Shown in pieces: positions 48,006 through 57,556 of a stretch of 64,000 bases of DNA. Source of the stretch: Babesia bovis T2Bo (Eukaryota; Apicomplexa; Aconoidasida; Piroplasmida; Babesiidae); contig NC_010575.1 in NCBI RefSeq assembly GCF_000165395.2, forward strand, positions 2,403,001 through 2,467,000. The letters run 5' to 3'. The notes beneath the pieces were generated by a model. The model saw only the letters and a program-made list of their open reading frames with translations, did no database searches and had not been told where the DNA came from. The first letter of the stretch is position 1. Every line of letters starts with the position of its first letter. The position numbers and the translations under genes are program-made.

Positions 48006-49961
48006 TCACACAGCGTTCATTTGCGTAAGCTTTATCAAGCCACCTTCTAGGTGTGATGGCATGTACTTTTGGTTGTGTGCGTAGTCAGCGGCAACGAATG
48101 CCATATACTGCAGCAAAAGCTGGGTTATAGGTCGATATATTGGATAGTGCTCTCCATCTCGCTCTAGATGCTTCAGCAAGTCTCTGTACATCACTGGGAA
48201 GCAGAACATACGTGCTAGGTACTCGATACCCAAAATCTTGCATGGCCTTAAATCCTTGGAGTTAATTAGCATATACAGGAACTCGTGCTCCTGCTCGTTG
48301 TGGCAATGGGTGTGGATAAACTCCTTGTCCATGTATGACAGAAATATATCTAGCCAGTATATGTTGTTGAGGTATATTTCTTGGAACTGTTGTGATGTAA
48401 TCTTAGCTAGTGTTTCCGATTCCAGGTGCTCCAATAACCTTAAAGAGGGTACATTCACTTCATCAACACGTACATCTTTTAACCCCGTAGCTCTACGTAC
48501 CGTTGGCTTGGGTTTACTAACAGGTGCTGTAGCTTGTTTTTTAAACAATGTTGCCATTTTGAAGAGTATATATTTAAAATTCTGCACGAGACCGTATGCA
48601 GAAAGCCGTTCCATTATGGGTGACATTGTAAACATCTCCACTGCGCTTATTGAATATATATCAACGTCCACGGTGCCTGCAGTCATTACCTGGACCACGT
48701 GATCGTTGACCAGCGATATCAGCGCACGGGGGACGCACCACGGCTGTTTAATTAGGCCTGAAAGTTGTAAATAGCTACTCCATTGCTTACCTGGAAACAT
48801 GTTCTCTATACCTGGTGAATCCAGGTACATATTAAATGCCATGTTATATACATATTCATTTATATCTTGCACCTTGCGCTGCAGCCACTCAGGTGACTCA
48901 TCACTACCTCCCAATGGTCTATTACAACGTTCAACGGCATCATACTTCATTAAATCCTTTTCCTTTACCCAGAACCTAAAGTTTTTAGCACACTTCTTCT
49001 TGTATCCTGGGAACGACACAAAATATATGGGTACAAAGTATGAATATATATCTTCATCTGCATCAGTTGCATTGTCGTAGGCAGGTGCATCTGGTGGAAC
49101 TTGGTCATCCACCCTGAACGGCACTGGCTGTAACCGATTATGCTTGTATAACGCCTCTGAATGCGGATCCGAGAATATCTTCATGTTGGTATCTAAATCA
49201 CATTTTTTACTTTTACTTTGCCTTTTCGTGCTAGACTTCCGTTTAGCAGGTTTTGGGGAGCACTTGGATTCCGTAGCTGTGGATTCACCGAGGTCACTTG
49301 ATGAACCTCCCATTTCAGCTTCCTCGTCACAGTGTAGTTGTGATTTGGGCGTGTCCGAGGATTTCTTATGACTTGAACGTGGCTTGGTGTCGGAGTCAGC
49401 CTGTCCCTCGTCAGAAGGTGCTGTACATATTGGACTAATTACATATAACCTACGTTCCACGGTAATCAGCTTCTGTGATGCAAACTGTATGACAACTAGA
49501 TTTAACTCCCCATGCCATCGCACATATGCCAATTCACCTATTTGGAATCTAAAGTCAGTTCCAAGTATACGGGGCATGTGACTATAGTACAGGTTATGTC
49601 CATCTTGCTTTATTACAGTGGCTGCTGCCTTGTTATCCACATTGATTTGGTAGGAATCAGTATTGATTTCCGTGAGTTGCCTGGTATCATAAAGTCCACT
49701 GTTCATTTCGTCATATTCTTCCCCCGCGTCCTGTGTATCGGAATGGAATGACCTTACGGTACCGACATCATCTTCGCTGCTGGAGGCATTTACATCATCC
49801 ATGTCACTTTCTTCACGTGATACCGATGACGCTGAATCGTTTGGACTAGGGTACGCTGCTGCCGCAGTGGCAGCTTCATTGGTATCATCCGCGTTTCTCG
49901 ATGATAGAATGCTACCATAATCCATGGTCATGAAAGAGTGGATATATTCCAAAAAGTGCAT
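48006..49961 (-). CDS. MRG15/EAF3-like chromatin protein
   Basis: 651 residues. The N-terminal ~110 residues are acidic and low-complexity. A chromo-barrel appears in two pieces: GELAYVRWHGELNLVVIQF (residues ~142-160) and YFVSFPGYKKKCAKNFRFWV plus LMKYDAVERCN (~310-345), matching the MRG15 pattern in which 'YPGWNKNWDEWV' precedes 'RVLKY'. A ~145-residue charged insert with basic tracts separates them. The C-terminal ~230 residues resemble an MRG domain (LGIEYLARMFCFPVMYRDLL, ITQLLLQYMAFVAADYAH). MRG15/Eaf3 recognises methylated H3K36 and works in NuA4-type acetyltransferase and Rpd3S-type deacetylase complexes. Start: the first ATG; a second at codon 13 (MDYG) is also plausible. It is divergent from the VHS gene. 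Confidence 0.72.
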   Translation of the reverse strand: MHFLEYIHSFMTMDYGSILSSRNADDTNEAATAAAAYPSPNDSASSVSREESDMDDVNASSSEDDVGTVRSFHSDTQDAGEEYDEMNSGLYDTRQLTEINTDSYQINVDNKAAATVIKQDGHNLYYSHMPRILGTDFRFQIGELAYVRWHGELNLVVIQFASQKLITVERRLYVISPICTAPSDEGQADSDTKPRSSHKKSSDTPKSQLHCDEEAEMGGSSSDLGESTATESKCSPKPAKRKSSTKRQSKSKKCDLDTNMKIFSDPHSEALYKHNRLQPVPFRVDDQVPPDAPAYDNATDADEDIYSYFVPIYFVSFPGYKKKCAKNFRFWVKEKDLMKYDAVERCNRPLGGSDESPEWLQRKVQDINEYVYNMAFNMYLDSPGIENMFPGKQWSSYLQLSGLIKQPWCVPRALISLVNDHVVQVMTAGTVDVDIYSISAVEMFTMSPIMERLSAYGLVQNFKYILFKMATLFKKQATAPVSKPKPTVRRATGLKDVRVDEVNVPSLRLLEHLESETLAKITSQQFQEIYLNNIYWLDIFLSYMDKEFIHTHCHNEQEHEFLYMLINSKDLRPCKILGIEYLARMFCFPVMYRDLLKHLERDGEHYPIYRPITQLLLQYMAFVAADYAHNQKYMPSHLEGGLIKLTQMNAV

Positions 49962-50819
49962 TGCATATGATTATTTCGGTATTACAGAATAAAACTTATA
50001 ACGGGCATCATGCAACTGAAACAGAAAGTTTATGGCAGTGGCTATAGAACATCTATACTTCAATGCCCTATGGCAAGTGTATAGCAGACAGTACAGATAC
50101 GGTCATCCCGCAAGATTAACGGTTTAACATCTTGGGATTCGTTTATGAGTCATGCTGTGTAGGTGGAAGAGCCCATTGCGACACCATCAATGATTCCCCA
50201 GCGAATAGCGTATTTATTATATGTAGATCTATTTACTGCAAAATGTTGTTTTTACAGCACTCTATATGCCTCTAATGTCTGATCAGATAACATCTAAGCT
50301 TTCGTCTATTGTACTTCCTTTATCTACAGTGCATATATAGCTTAAGCTTTGGTGGATCACCCTGGATACGTGTTGTTTTATACAAAAATCCTATCAATTT
50401 AAATTACAAAGAATAGTATTAAAAATTATTGGTATAAATTCGATCAAAAATTCAACCGCCGGGAACACACATGGTATAGTACCTCTAGGTTAAATCCGCG
50501 CATAGACAATCAACTTGTTACATTGTCCTGGGACATTCTAGATGTGTCAATATAATAAAAATTGTGATTCCATGTTGCTTATGATAAAAATAGTATGATA
50601 CACGGTTGCCGCGTCAGCGTGAGCATGTGGCGGCGACACTTGGTAAATCCGGTATCCCTTACCACCAATGTGTATTTAGTACATTAGTTTAATTTTAAAT
50701 ATTACGCAAAAATTGATCTTTCATTGCCCTATTTGGGTATTGCCCCGATAGGGTAAGGCTCCTGGTTGAAATTACAGGACACAGTGGTAAGCAGCTTGGC
50801 ACAATACACCGGGTTAACG
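49962..50819. other. Divergent promoter region with hairpins
   Basis: About 860 bp between the MRG15-like gene (-) and the VHS gene (+). Two inverted repeats are visible: ATCCC-g-CAAGAT with ATCTTGGGAT (50105-50138) and a nested hairpin CCCTAT...GGG...CCC...ATAGGG (50727-50753) just upstream of the VHS coding sequence. No protein-coding frame is credible, except that the VHS frame stays open from 50766 without an ATG. Confidence 0.5.
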
Positions 50820-52884
50820 ATGACGAAAGAGGTGCATCGTAGACATGTGGAGAGGACTCAATCGTCACCACGTGACGAATATGTCAGTGAGGAGTATAGG
50901 CAGCACCAGTACCGTGGTCCTTCTGGTGGTCGAAGTCACGGTTCTCAGTCAATTAGCCTTAAATCATTGAAGCATACTGGTTTAAGTTGCGCCAAATCGC
51001 TTACTAGTAAGATTATATCGATGTCTAACAGTGGTATTCAAGCTGCGAGTTCGGCTATCACTGCTTACAAGGAGACTGCTGCTGCCAATGCACGCAAGGC
51101 TGCTTTGGCTGACCCTAATTCATTTTTAAGGATTTCTGAGCGCATTGCTACTACTAACGATCCCATTACTTCCCACAGGGAGCTTGTTGGTGTTATTGAG
51201 CATCTATTGACTTGGACTGGCCAACCTGTCCAGTTAACTTTGGAAAAGGACAGGTTCGGGCGGCCAACATCCCAGAGCATGTACAACATCCGGCTAATCA
51301 ACGACTTCGTGGTGGAAAAGGTGCTGATATACATTCGTGGGAGGCGTGATTGCTGTGTGTTCATCTACAAGTTTACTAATTGGAGGATGCGTACTACATA
51401 TCAGCCTGAGGAAATCATACTGTGCCTCGAGTTACTTCAATACTGTATGGAGAGCTTTGGTGGATACTTTTTGGGGTTAATGACAAGTTCATGTATGCGT
51501 CGGTTCAAGAAACTGCTTAAGATGACCAAGATATCCACATCTCTTGCTGGTGGTGTTAAGAAGCAGTTAACCAAGTTCTTGGTTGGGTCTTCCAACGTCC
51601 ATCCCGGTGTCCCTACTGATGTCCGTATTCATGTGATAAAGGCTAAGGTTCTATACATGATCCAGTTATGGCATGATGTATTTTTACTTGACCAGGGTAT
51701 GTATTTTACTTTTTTCGAGGGTTACCGCAACATGAGGGAGAGTGGCATTAAGTTCCCGCCGATTGACCCCAATGAGAAGCAGAAGATCAACTTATCACCT
51801 GTTGTTTCTGTGAACAGGTACTCCATAGCTCCTGGAGTTGCACTTCCACTTTCTCCTGAGGAGTTTGACATTATTTTATCTACTCTTCAGACCCTATCCA
51901 CTGAGATGCCTGGTCCTCAGCAGGATGCCGCTCTTGCTCGTTTGGCTGAGAGCAAGAAGAAGCTTGTTAGCAGCATCAACATATTGACTGAGAATCGCCC
52001 TGAAATGGCGGATGACGCTAGTTACGAGGCTATAATGAGGAAGTTGCTATTACTCAATGACTGTATCGGTGCTCATTTAACTACTGGTAGTAACCTTGAG
52101 GAGGCCCGTATGAAACTGCAGACCATTATAGAGCGTGACAACCGACACCGGATAGGGTGCTTTTGCCATGAACACGATGATCATGGTGACGATGAGGACA
52201 AGATGGTTTCTGTCAACTCGTCGTCGGATTCCGAAAACGAGGACTTTGGCAACTTTTTCAGTTCTGACAAATCGGGGACCCATAAAAAGAGCGATGAGGA
52301 CTACGACAAGTTCTTTGCTGACTTTGGTTTATTCGGGAACAATGTGAAATCAGTTGAGAAGATGGACTCGGTGCACAGCGAGGGTGGCAACTACGTCAAT
52401 GACCTGGAATGCCTCAGTTTTGACAACCCTGTTACCACAAGCAGCCAGGATATAAACGTTGCGTCTGCAGCTTTATCCGCGGACAAGTATAACATAAGGA
52501 CGTCGCTATCCAGCGCCACTTCGTCCAATGAATCGGTAGAGGAAAAGCCAAAGTGGGATGAATACAGCATCGGTGGCGCTGAGCTTGCTGATTCAGACCA
52601 CGACGTCGGCGCTTCCAGCAGCAGTGCGTATACCCGTAGCCTCAATGCTACGCAGGCCACTACTGCCAGCGTCAACTCCCTTGACATGATGGACCAGCTT
52701 GATTCTTTGATAGGTACTAAGCAGGAAGAGGGTGGTCCTGGCCATGATGATAACAATGACACAGGTAGGCTGTTGTTTACTGATTCACTGAGGCGCAGAC
52801 AACAAGAAGACACTCACTGAGATGGTGGACGAGCTTGACAAGGTTGAATTGGACTTTGGGCACATGTCAGTCACTGGTTTCTGA
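50820..52884 (+). CDS. VHS/GAT domain trafficking protein
   Basis: Two exons, 50820-52764 and 52799-52884, joined by a 34-nt intron (GTAGGC...GCGCAG, phase 1); 676 residues. Without the splice the frame runs into a stop after a meaningless tail; with it the end reads TLTEMVDELDKVELDFGHM, clearly protein-like. Residues ~100-290 resemble a VHS superhelix (SHRELVGVIEHLLTW, VIKAKVLYMIQLWHDVF), and residues ~365-430 resemble a three-helix GAT domain (LARLAESKKKLVSSINIL, YEAIMRKLLLLNDCIGAH). VHS-GAT proteins of the TOM1 type sort ubiquitinated cargo at endosomes and the Golgi. The C-terminal third is acidic and Ser-rich with DFGNFF- and DKFFADFGLF-like short motifs, such as those that bind clathrin or adaptors. 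The ATG at 50820 is the first in frame. Confidence 0.78.
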
Positions 52885-53088
52885 CTGTATCGGTTATGTG
52901 AACACTAGCGCAACACGTTGAATGTGTAGCATATTTTCATGTCTATAGCAAATGCCGCGATACATGGAACTAGAGTAGATAGTACCATATGACATTAGTG
53001 CCAACACTTACTTGAGTGTGTGGTGGATGTGTGATCTGGTTATCGCGCAGTTCGGCACAAACTATCGCTTTATTTTTGTTTACCAAAC

Positions 53089-53589
53089 ATGGCTAAAGAC
53101 CAGGCAACTCCAGTATTCCCTGTGGATACTGAGGAGTGTATTATCAAGGGCACCTGTCCACTTAGGGCTGTATGGAAGATCATTACCAACAATGCCGGTC
53201 CGGAATATTTTGATGCAAAGTCGTTTTTCGGCGGTCTTTGTTTGGGTGCTGGTTTGAGTGTTCTGTTGACCAAGACGGTGCGCGGCATTTGCCTGGTTCT
53301 CAGTGGCGGCATCGTCACTACTATGGTAGGTTACTATTTCAGTTAACAGACACCCTAGGTGCTCAACCACTATGGCTTCATTTCATTGAATAAGGAGGCT
53401 ATTTTCAACGCTATGAACACGGGTTACCAGACTCTCCGCGACAAGATTGGTCAAACTGTGGAATCCTGTGGTAGCCCAAGTCAGTGCTTCCACGACAACA
53501 TTTTGAATTCTGGCATACCGCGTGAGAACATCATATCGGCTTTGGTGGGCACTGGTGTTGGATTTACTGCTGGACTCATTATATTTTAA
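53089..53589 (+). CDS. FUN14 family membrane protein
   Basis: Two exons, 53089-53325 and 53359-53589, joined by a 33-nt phase 0 intron (GTAGGT...CCCTAG); 155 residues. The first exon contains GGLCLGAGLSVLLTKTVRG and the second starts VLNHYGFISLN, together giving the FUN14 signature (Gly-rich helix, then 'LNYYGYI' and a long amphipathic helix, then a final Gly-rich helix GTGVGFTAGLIIF). FUN14 proteins sit in the outer mitochondrial membrane; in animals FUNDC1 is a mitophagy receptor, but no LC3-interacting YxxL is obvious near this N-terminus. Context ccaaacATGg supports the start. Its stop lies only 2 bp from the stop of the convergent gene. Confidence 0.82.
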
Positions 53590-53591
53590 TG

Positions 53592-54974
53592 TTATACATT
53601 GTTTTTCTTGCCAAGTTTGCTTAACAGTTTGGCTCCTACTTCTTCTATGCCATGTTGAAACATTTCGACGTCTACGTTTGCTAGGTATGTACCAACATCC
53701 GTTTTCGGGTTGTTGTACAGGTGGTGGATATAACTTTCCTGTGGAGCGGAGACCTTGTTCAATAAGCTGTCCAACAGCATGTATGAACATGAGTAGTTAC
53801 CTGAGCCGCTAGAGCTTGACTCCACGTTAGACGGGCTTCCCACGGTGAAGTAGACTAGTTCCTGTTGTCTTCGTATTTTGCGAAGCACCTTCTTTACACA
53901 TCTCTTCAGGATGTTATACAATGCATATGTCGTCTCTATCGACTCGGTTATAGTGATATAGACATTCTCTAGGCAGTACACCAGCACCCATCGGTGTGCT
54001 ACCTTATCCAGCTGTACTAGCTGGGACATTGCGGCACATTCCGCTGGATTTGACGCGTCAGTGCCTGGTAACCCTAGCAGCTTTATTAACACCAAGGGCA
54101 AGCTTTGTGCCACATTTGGGTGTGCTGCCACTAGGTAAAAGAACAGTATCTTGAAACTAAGTATCAGTACGTACATCGCCAGGAGCTTGTATATCATGGT
54201 GTACAGTACACCGATAACGGGTATCATCGACTGTACCCTGTGCTCTCCGTTAGTGCAGCACATTCCACTTGTGCATAAAAGCGTTAACGTAAACAGTGCA
54301 AACACCAATTCGCCAAACACTTCATAGTAGGCATACCAGGTAACCTTGCGTGAAAACGTCTTTGCTACTTTAGAGAGAATCCCATGCTCTTCGTGCGACA
54401 GTGTTAACGGCAATTCCTCTGTTGGCGTACTGCGCAGTTGGGGTGCTGATGGGCTAACGTTCACAAAGGGCACTGGCTTCACGGCATCCGTGATAACTAC
54501 ATCTCGCGTTACCCATGTGTCCCAGTCTTTGAAGTGGCGCATGGTATACAACCCTATTATGGGATTAGACACCAAGATTACTAGCATATACCATAGTACC
54601 AGCTTGCTGCGGCTACTATGTGGATGTGATATCCTACCAGTTTGGTCTGCATAATAATGCATCATTCGACCGTACAAAGCGGCCTTGTCATTACTCTCCG
54701 TAACTCCCAAGGTGTAAATATCGCCGATTGTATCGTAGAATTCATCACTATCGGTATCTGATTCTCCTCTATACAACTGGTAGTAATCATAGGATATATC
54801 TTGCTCTTTGGCATCTGCGTGGCACGCTGTACTGGCTTGTGTTGTACTGATAGGGGAAACACTTGTCTTTGCCGAATTTGACATTGCGATAGGGTTTATA
54901 TTTCCCTGGATAACTTCTTCATGAAGATCTGGGAGTTCCTTTGTGGAACGCCAACCAAACTTAAATGGCCGCAT
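53592..54974 (-). CDS. Multi-pass membrane protein, unknown function
   Basis: 460 residues from the first ATG of the frame (54974). The N-terminal ~130 residues are polar and acidic (ESDTDSDEFYDTIGD). About four or five hydrophobic helices follow: LVLWYMLVILVSNPIIGLY, LVFALFTLTLLCTSGM, MIPVIGVLYTMIYKLLAMYV, and ILFFYLVAAH among them. A basic loop (KRCVKKVLRKIRRQQ) and a Ser-rich cytosolic-looking C-terminus end the protein. No transporter or enzyme signature is recognised, and it may be an apicomplexan-specific protein. It is convergent with the FUN14 gene (2 bp between stops) and divergent from the B-box gene. Confidence 0.72.
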   Translation of the reverse strand: MRPFKFGWRSTKELPDLHEEVIQGNINPIAMSNSAKTSVSPISTTQASTACHADAKEQDISYDYYQLYRGESDTDSDEFYDTIGDIYTLGVTESNDKAALYGRMMHYYADQTGRISHPHSSRSKLVLWYMLVILVSNPIIGLYTMRHFKDWDTWVTRDVVITDAVKPVPFVNVSPSAPQLRSTPTEELPLTLSHEEHGILSKVAKTFSRKVTWYAYYEVFGELVFALFTLTLLCTSGMCCTNGEHRVQSMIPVIGVLYTMIYKLLAMYVLILSFKILFFYLVAAHPNVAQSLPLVLIKLLGLPGTDASNPAECAAMSQLVQLDKVAHRWVLVYCLENVYITITESIETTYALYNILKRCVKKVLRKIRRQQELVYFTVGSPSNVESSSSGSGNYSCSYMLLDSLLNKVSAPQESYIHHLYNNPKTDVGTYLANVDVEMFQHGIEEVGAKLLSKLGKKNNV

Positions 54975-55399
54975 CGTGAGGGTACATTTACTGTATAACC
55001 AACAAAACTGTGGGCCACCAACCAAAGACAATAGCTTATACAATAAACTATAACCTCAGATTCGATATGTAATCCCAGACAACATGTATTATGTGCACGC
55101 GTTGAATACACCCGTCATATATACCCTGCAGTGTGTAGCATAGGGGAAACACGTACATACTGTATGATGCAATTTGTAGTCCATAGACCAATGAAAGTAT
55201 TTTATAAATCTGGGTACTATGAATTTTACAACCCGGGATCCGTAATGTCTATATAATACAACACACATTACACATTTATCATTGTTAATTACCATCATAC
55301 CCTGCTTTGGCTGGGCTTATTAACTAACTCACACATCGCAACATTTAACCAGGATCGATCGTTTCCATATTGATTACGTATCTACAGGACCTGGTATCC
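54975..55399. other. Divergent promoter region
   Basis: About 425 bp between the membrane-protein gene (-) and the B-box gene (+). The frames of both genes remain open for some distance into it without ATG. A CTACAG acceptor-like sequence just before the B-box ATG suggests a possible intron in the 5' leader. Nothing else recognised. Confidence 0.45.
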
Positions 55400-56224
55400 A
55401 TGTTTGAGCATTTGGAAGGGGCTATACCCCTGAAGGCAGGGAAGCCTACAGAGTCCACTAGGACATCTGATGCTCCAGGGCTGACTAGACACTCAATCGA
55501 TTCGCAGGAATGGTCACAGCCTGGTGTATCATTTGCGAGTGTGGAGAACGTTAGGTGCCCGCATCATTACGCTCTGCCTATACAGTATTTCTGCCTGGAC
55601 TGTAAGTTTGGTGAGGGTTGTTTCTGCAGTGAATGTGCATTAACGAGGCATGCTAGCTGTGACGTACGAACTTTGGATGAGGCCTATAACATGATATTGA
55701 ACAATGTCATTAGGAAATGGGCAAGTCAATTCAGTTCGCGTACTGACAGTCTTGAGGTAACGTTCGCGCAGCAGTTGGTGGATAAGCGAGAGGAGTGGAC
55801 CATGAAGTTACAGGAGGTGCAGACGGCTATAATGAAGACTTCGGATGATATAACCACTACACTGCGTGACATGGAGACTAAATTGTTACAATGGATCAAC
55901 CAAAGCCACAAATCGTTTATGGAGGAGCACGACAGATTGTGTGAGCACGTTGAATCCACCCTAGAGAGTTACGCCAATAATGCCGAGATGTTAAGGCAGC
56001 AGAGGCGCCTGTCCCCAGCACGTCTATTGTTGTTCTATCATGAAAATCATGTAAAGTTGAAGCAGATGCTTGTTGGCACTACTCCGCGTGATTCTGAGCG
56101 TGTCATTAGGCAGGCTACTAGGCATTTAGGTGTACGTCTGGACAACATTAACTCTACTTGTGTGGAATTTGAAAAGGAAATTGCACATTTAGAGCGTAGC
56201 ATTAGGAATGCTGGTGCCTCGTGA
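55400..56224 (+). CDS. B-box zinc finger coiled-coil protein
   Basis: 274 residues from the ATG at 55400. Residues ~53-90 form a B-box-type zinc-binding site: CPHHYALP, then FCLDCKFGEGCFCSEC and H-x2-C, giving the C-H-C-C-C-C-H ligand order seen in TRIM proteins. Residues ~105-270 are a long charged helical region (LEVTFAQQLVDKREEW, LRDMETKLLQWINQ), a probable coiled coil for oligomerisation. No RING finger precedes the B-box and no C-terminal domain follows, so it is a B-box/coiled-coil protein rather than a full TRIM E3 ligase. It probably acts as a scaffold; partners are unknown. Confidence 0.75.
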   Translation: MFEHLEGAIPLKAGKPTESTRTSDAPGLTRHSIDSQEWSQPGVSFASVENVRCPHHYALPIQYFCLDCKFGEGCFCSECALTRHASCDVRTLDEAYNMILNNVIRKWASQFSSRTDSLEVTFAQQLVDKREEWTMKLQEVQTAIMKTSDDITTTLRDMETKLLQWINQSHKSFMEEHDRLCEHVESTLESYANNAEMLRQQRRLSPARLLLFYHENHVKLKQMLVGTTPRDSERVIRQATRHLGVRLDNINSTCVEFEKEIAHLERSIRNAGAS

Positions 56225-56407
56225 ACCATGAACTTATAATCGCTATATATACTGAATTTGTAATGCATTTGTATATATCCAGTCTCTATATGTATTATCG
56301 TATGCAGTGAAGTCAATGCAACTATCATTTGATACACCTTCCATCTAATCATTACAACTCATGTGCATCTAATTATGTCTTGTATCCAGCTAACACCATT
56401 ACTCTCT

Positions 56408-56866
56408 TTATAGTGGTATAACATCCTTCTTGCCAGTACGGCAACAGATCATTACCCCGGAAGCTGTTGATATACCTAGCAGTATGATACCCACAATAAT
56501 TACCGCTTTAGTTCCTGGTTTGTGATACTGTCGGTATTGGTTTGCTATGGTGTTATCTAGGTAGAGATAAGGCCTTCTTTGTTTGTCTGGATCCTCTACG
56601 TTGATGACGGTGTAACCCGCTTCATCATCAGGCTCCAGCCGGTGACTACACGTCCTATGATTGTTCTCATCGATCATGTTGTAGAGTGAGTTATCAAACT
56701 CGTGTTCACCATATTCTGTAGGTATGTTTACATGAAATTGGTAGATACCTGACAACGCTGATGGCGGTAACACACGGTCTAGCTTCCCGCTAGGGCCCGT
56801 ATTGTTACATAATACAGTATTTAATATGGCACAGCATATGTATATATGCGTTAATATATGCACCAT
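56408..56866 (-). CDS. Small type I membrane protein
   Basis: 152 residues. An N-terminal signal peptide (ILTHIYICCAILNTVLC, residues ~4-20), a ~95-residue polar ectodomain with a single obvious Asn-glycosylation-type site (NNTG), one transmembrane helix (AVIIVGIILLGISTASGVMI, ~residues 120-139), and a short basic cytosolic tail (RTGKKDVIPL). The build is that of a surface or organelle type I protein; the family is not recognised. Its ATG lies in CCATGG, so the reverse strand also has an ATG there. It is convergent with the B-box gene, 183 bp apart. Confidence 0.7.
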   Translation of the reverse strand: MVHILTHIYICCAILNTVLCNNTGPSGKLDRVLPPSALSGIYQFHVNIPTEYGEHEFDNSLYNMIDENNHRTCSHRLEPDDEAGYTVINVEDPDKQRRPYLYLDNTIANQYRQYHKPGTKAVIIVGIILLGISTASGVMICCRTGKKDVIPL

Positions 56867-57107
56867 GGTTAAACTATCATATGGCTACTGTTGTAAATAT
56901 TATTATATTTTTAAATATATATTCTTTCCTCAAGTGTCCACAATCGCTTGGGAAAGCATCATAGCTGTATATATTCACGTCTTGTTATGTGGACGTCTGA
57001 TTCCGGAATTAGTGTCATGGTGGGTCAGTAACGACACAATTATAGCGCTATATACTAAACGGTCTATGTATCAATCACTTCGAGATACTAATCCATTTAG
57101 TACGTGA
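56865..57107 (+). CDS. Possible two-exon small membrane protein
   Basis: Tentative. Exon 56865-56892 and exon 56935-57107 join in phase 1 across a 42-nt intron (GTAAAT, then a T-rich tract, ending CTCAAG) to give 66 residues with one hydrophobic segment (SIIAVYIHVLLC) and a charged end (RSMYQSLRDTNPF). The second exon reads like real protein. The difficulty is the start: its ATG overlaps the ATG of the minus-strand membrane-protein gene within CCATGG, so the two transcripts would have to overlap at their 5' ends. Confidence 0.25.
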   Translation: MVKLSYGYCCKYYYIFKYIFFPQVSTIAWESIIAVYIHVLLCGRLIPELVSWWVSNDTIIALYTKRSMYQSLRDTNPFST

Positions 57108-57556
57108 TCATCTCTAGAGAGCCGTTTAATGGTAACGTATACCTAGTCCATTGATTGTTTTGTTGCAACTTCCTCATAAGGCATCAATTCGGGGTACTTC
57201 AAGGAACCCTAAAAACTCTTCTATATGCATACTAGTCTATTGTACCCAAAGAGAAGCTACATGTAGCTATGTACTATCCCCGAACGACACATTCGATGCT
57301 TATGTAGAATTGTGATAATACTCTGTATATTGGCATAAGCTTGAGTGACCTACCTAAAGTAATATATAGAATCTTTTGGGGATACTACATAGCATTTGGT
57401 ATAAAGACTCCTTTGTATTAGAAGTGTTATTACCGTGTTAATTTCTGATGTGTATATTAAATGTAACTCCACTAGGGATACTAGATCTATTCTAGTGTGT
57501 AACAGTAATCACAGTTTCATTGTTCATGGCATTAAGTATAACTAATATGACACAAG
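57108..57556. other. Intergenic before the FHA gene
   Basis: About 450 bp of AT-rich DNA; no open frame, repeat or RNA gene recognised. It should contain the promoter of the SNIP1-like gene. Confidence 0.45.
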
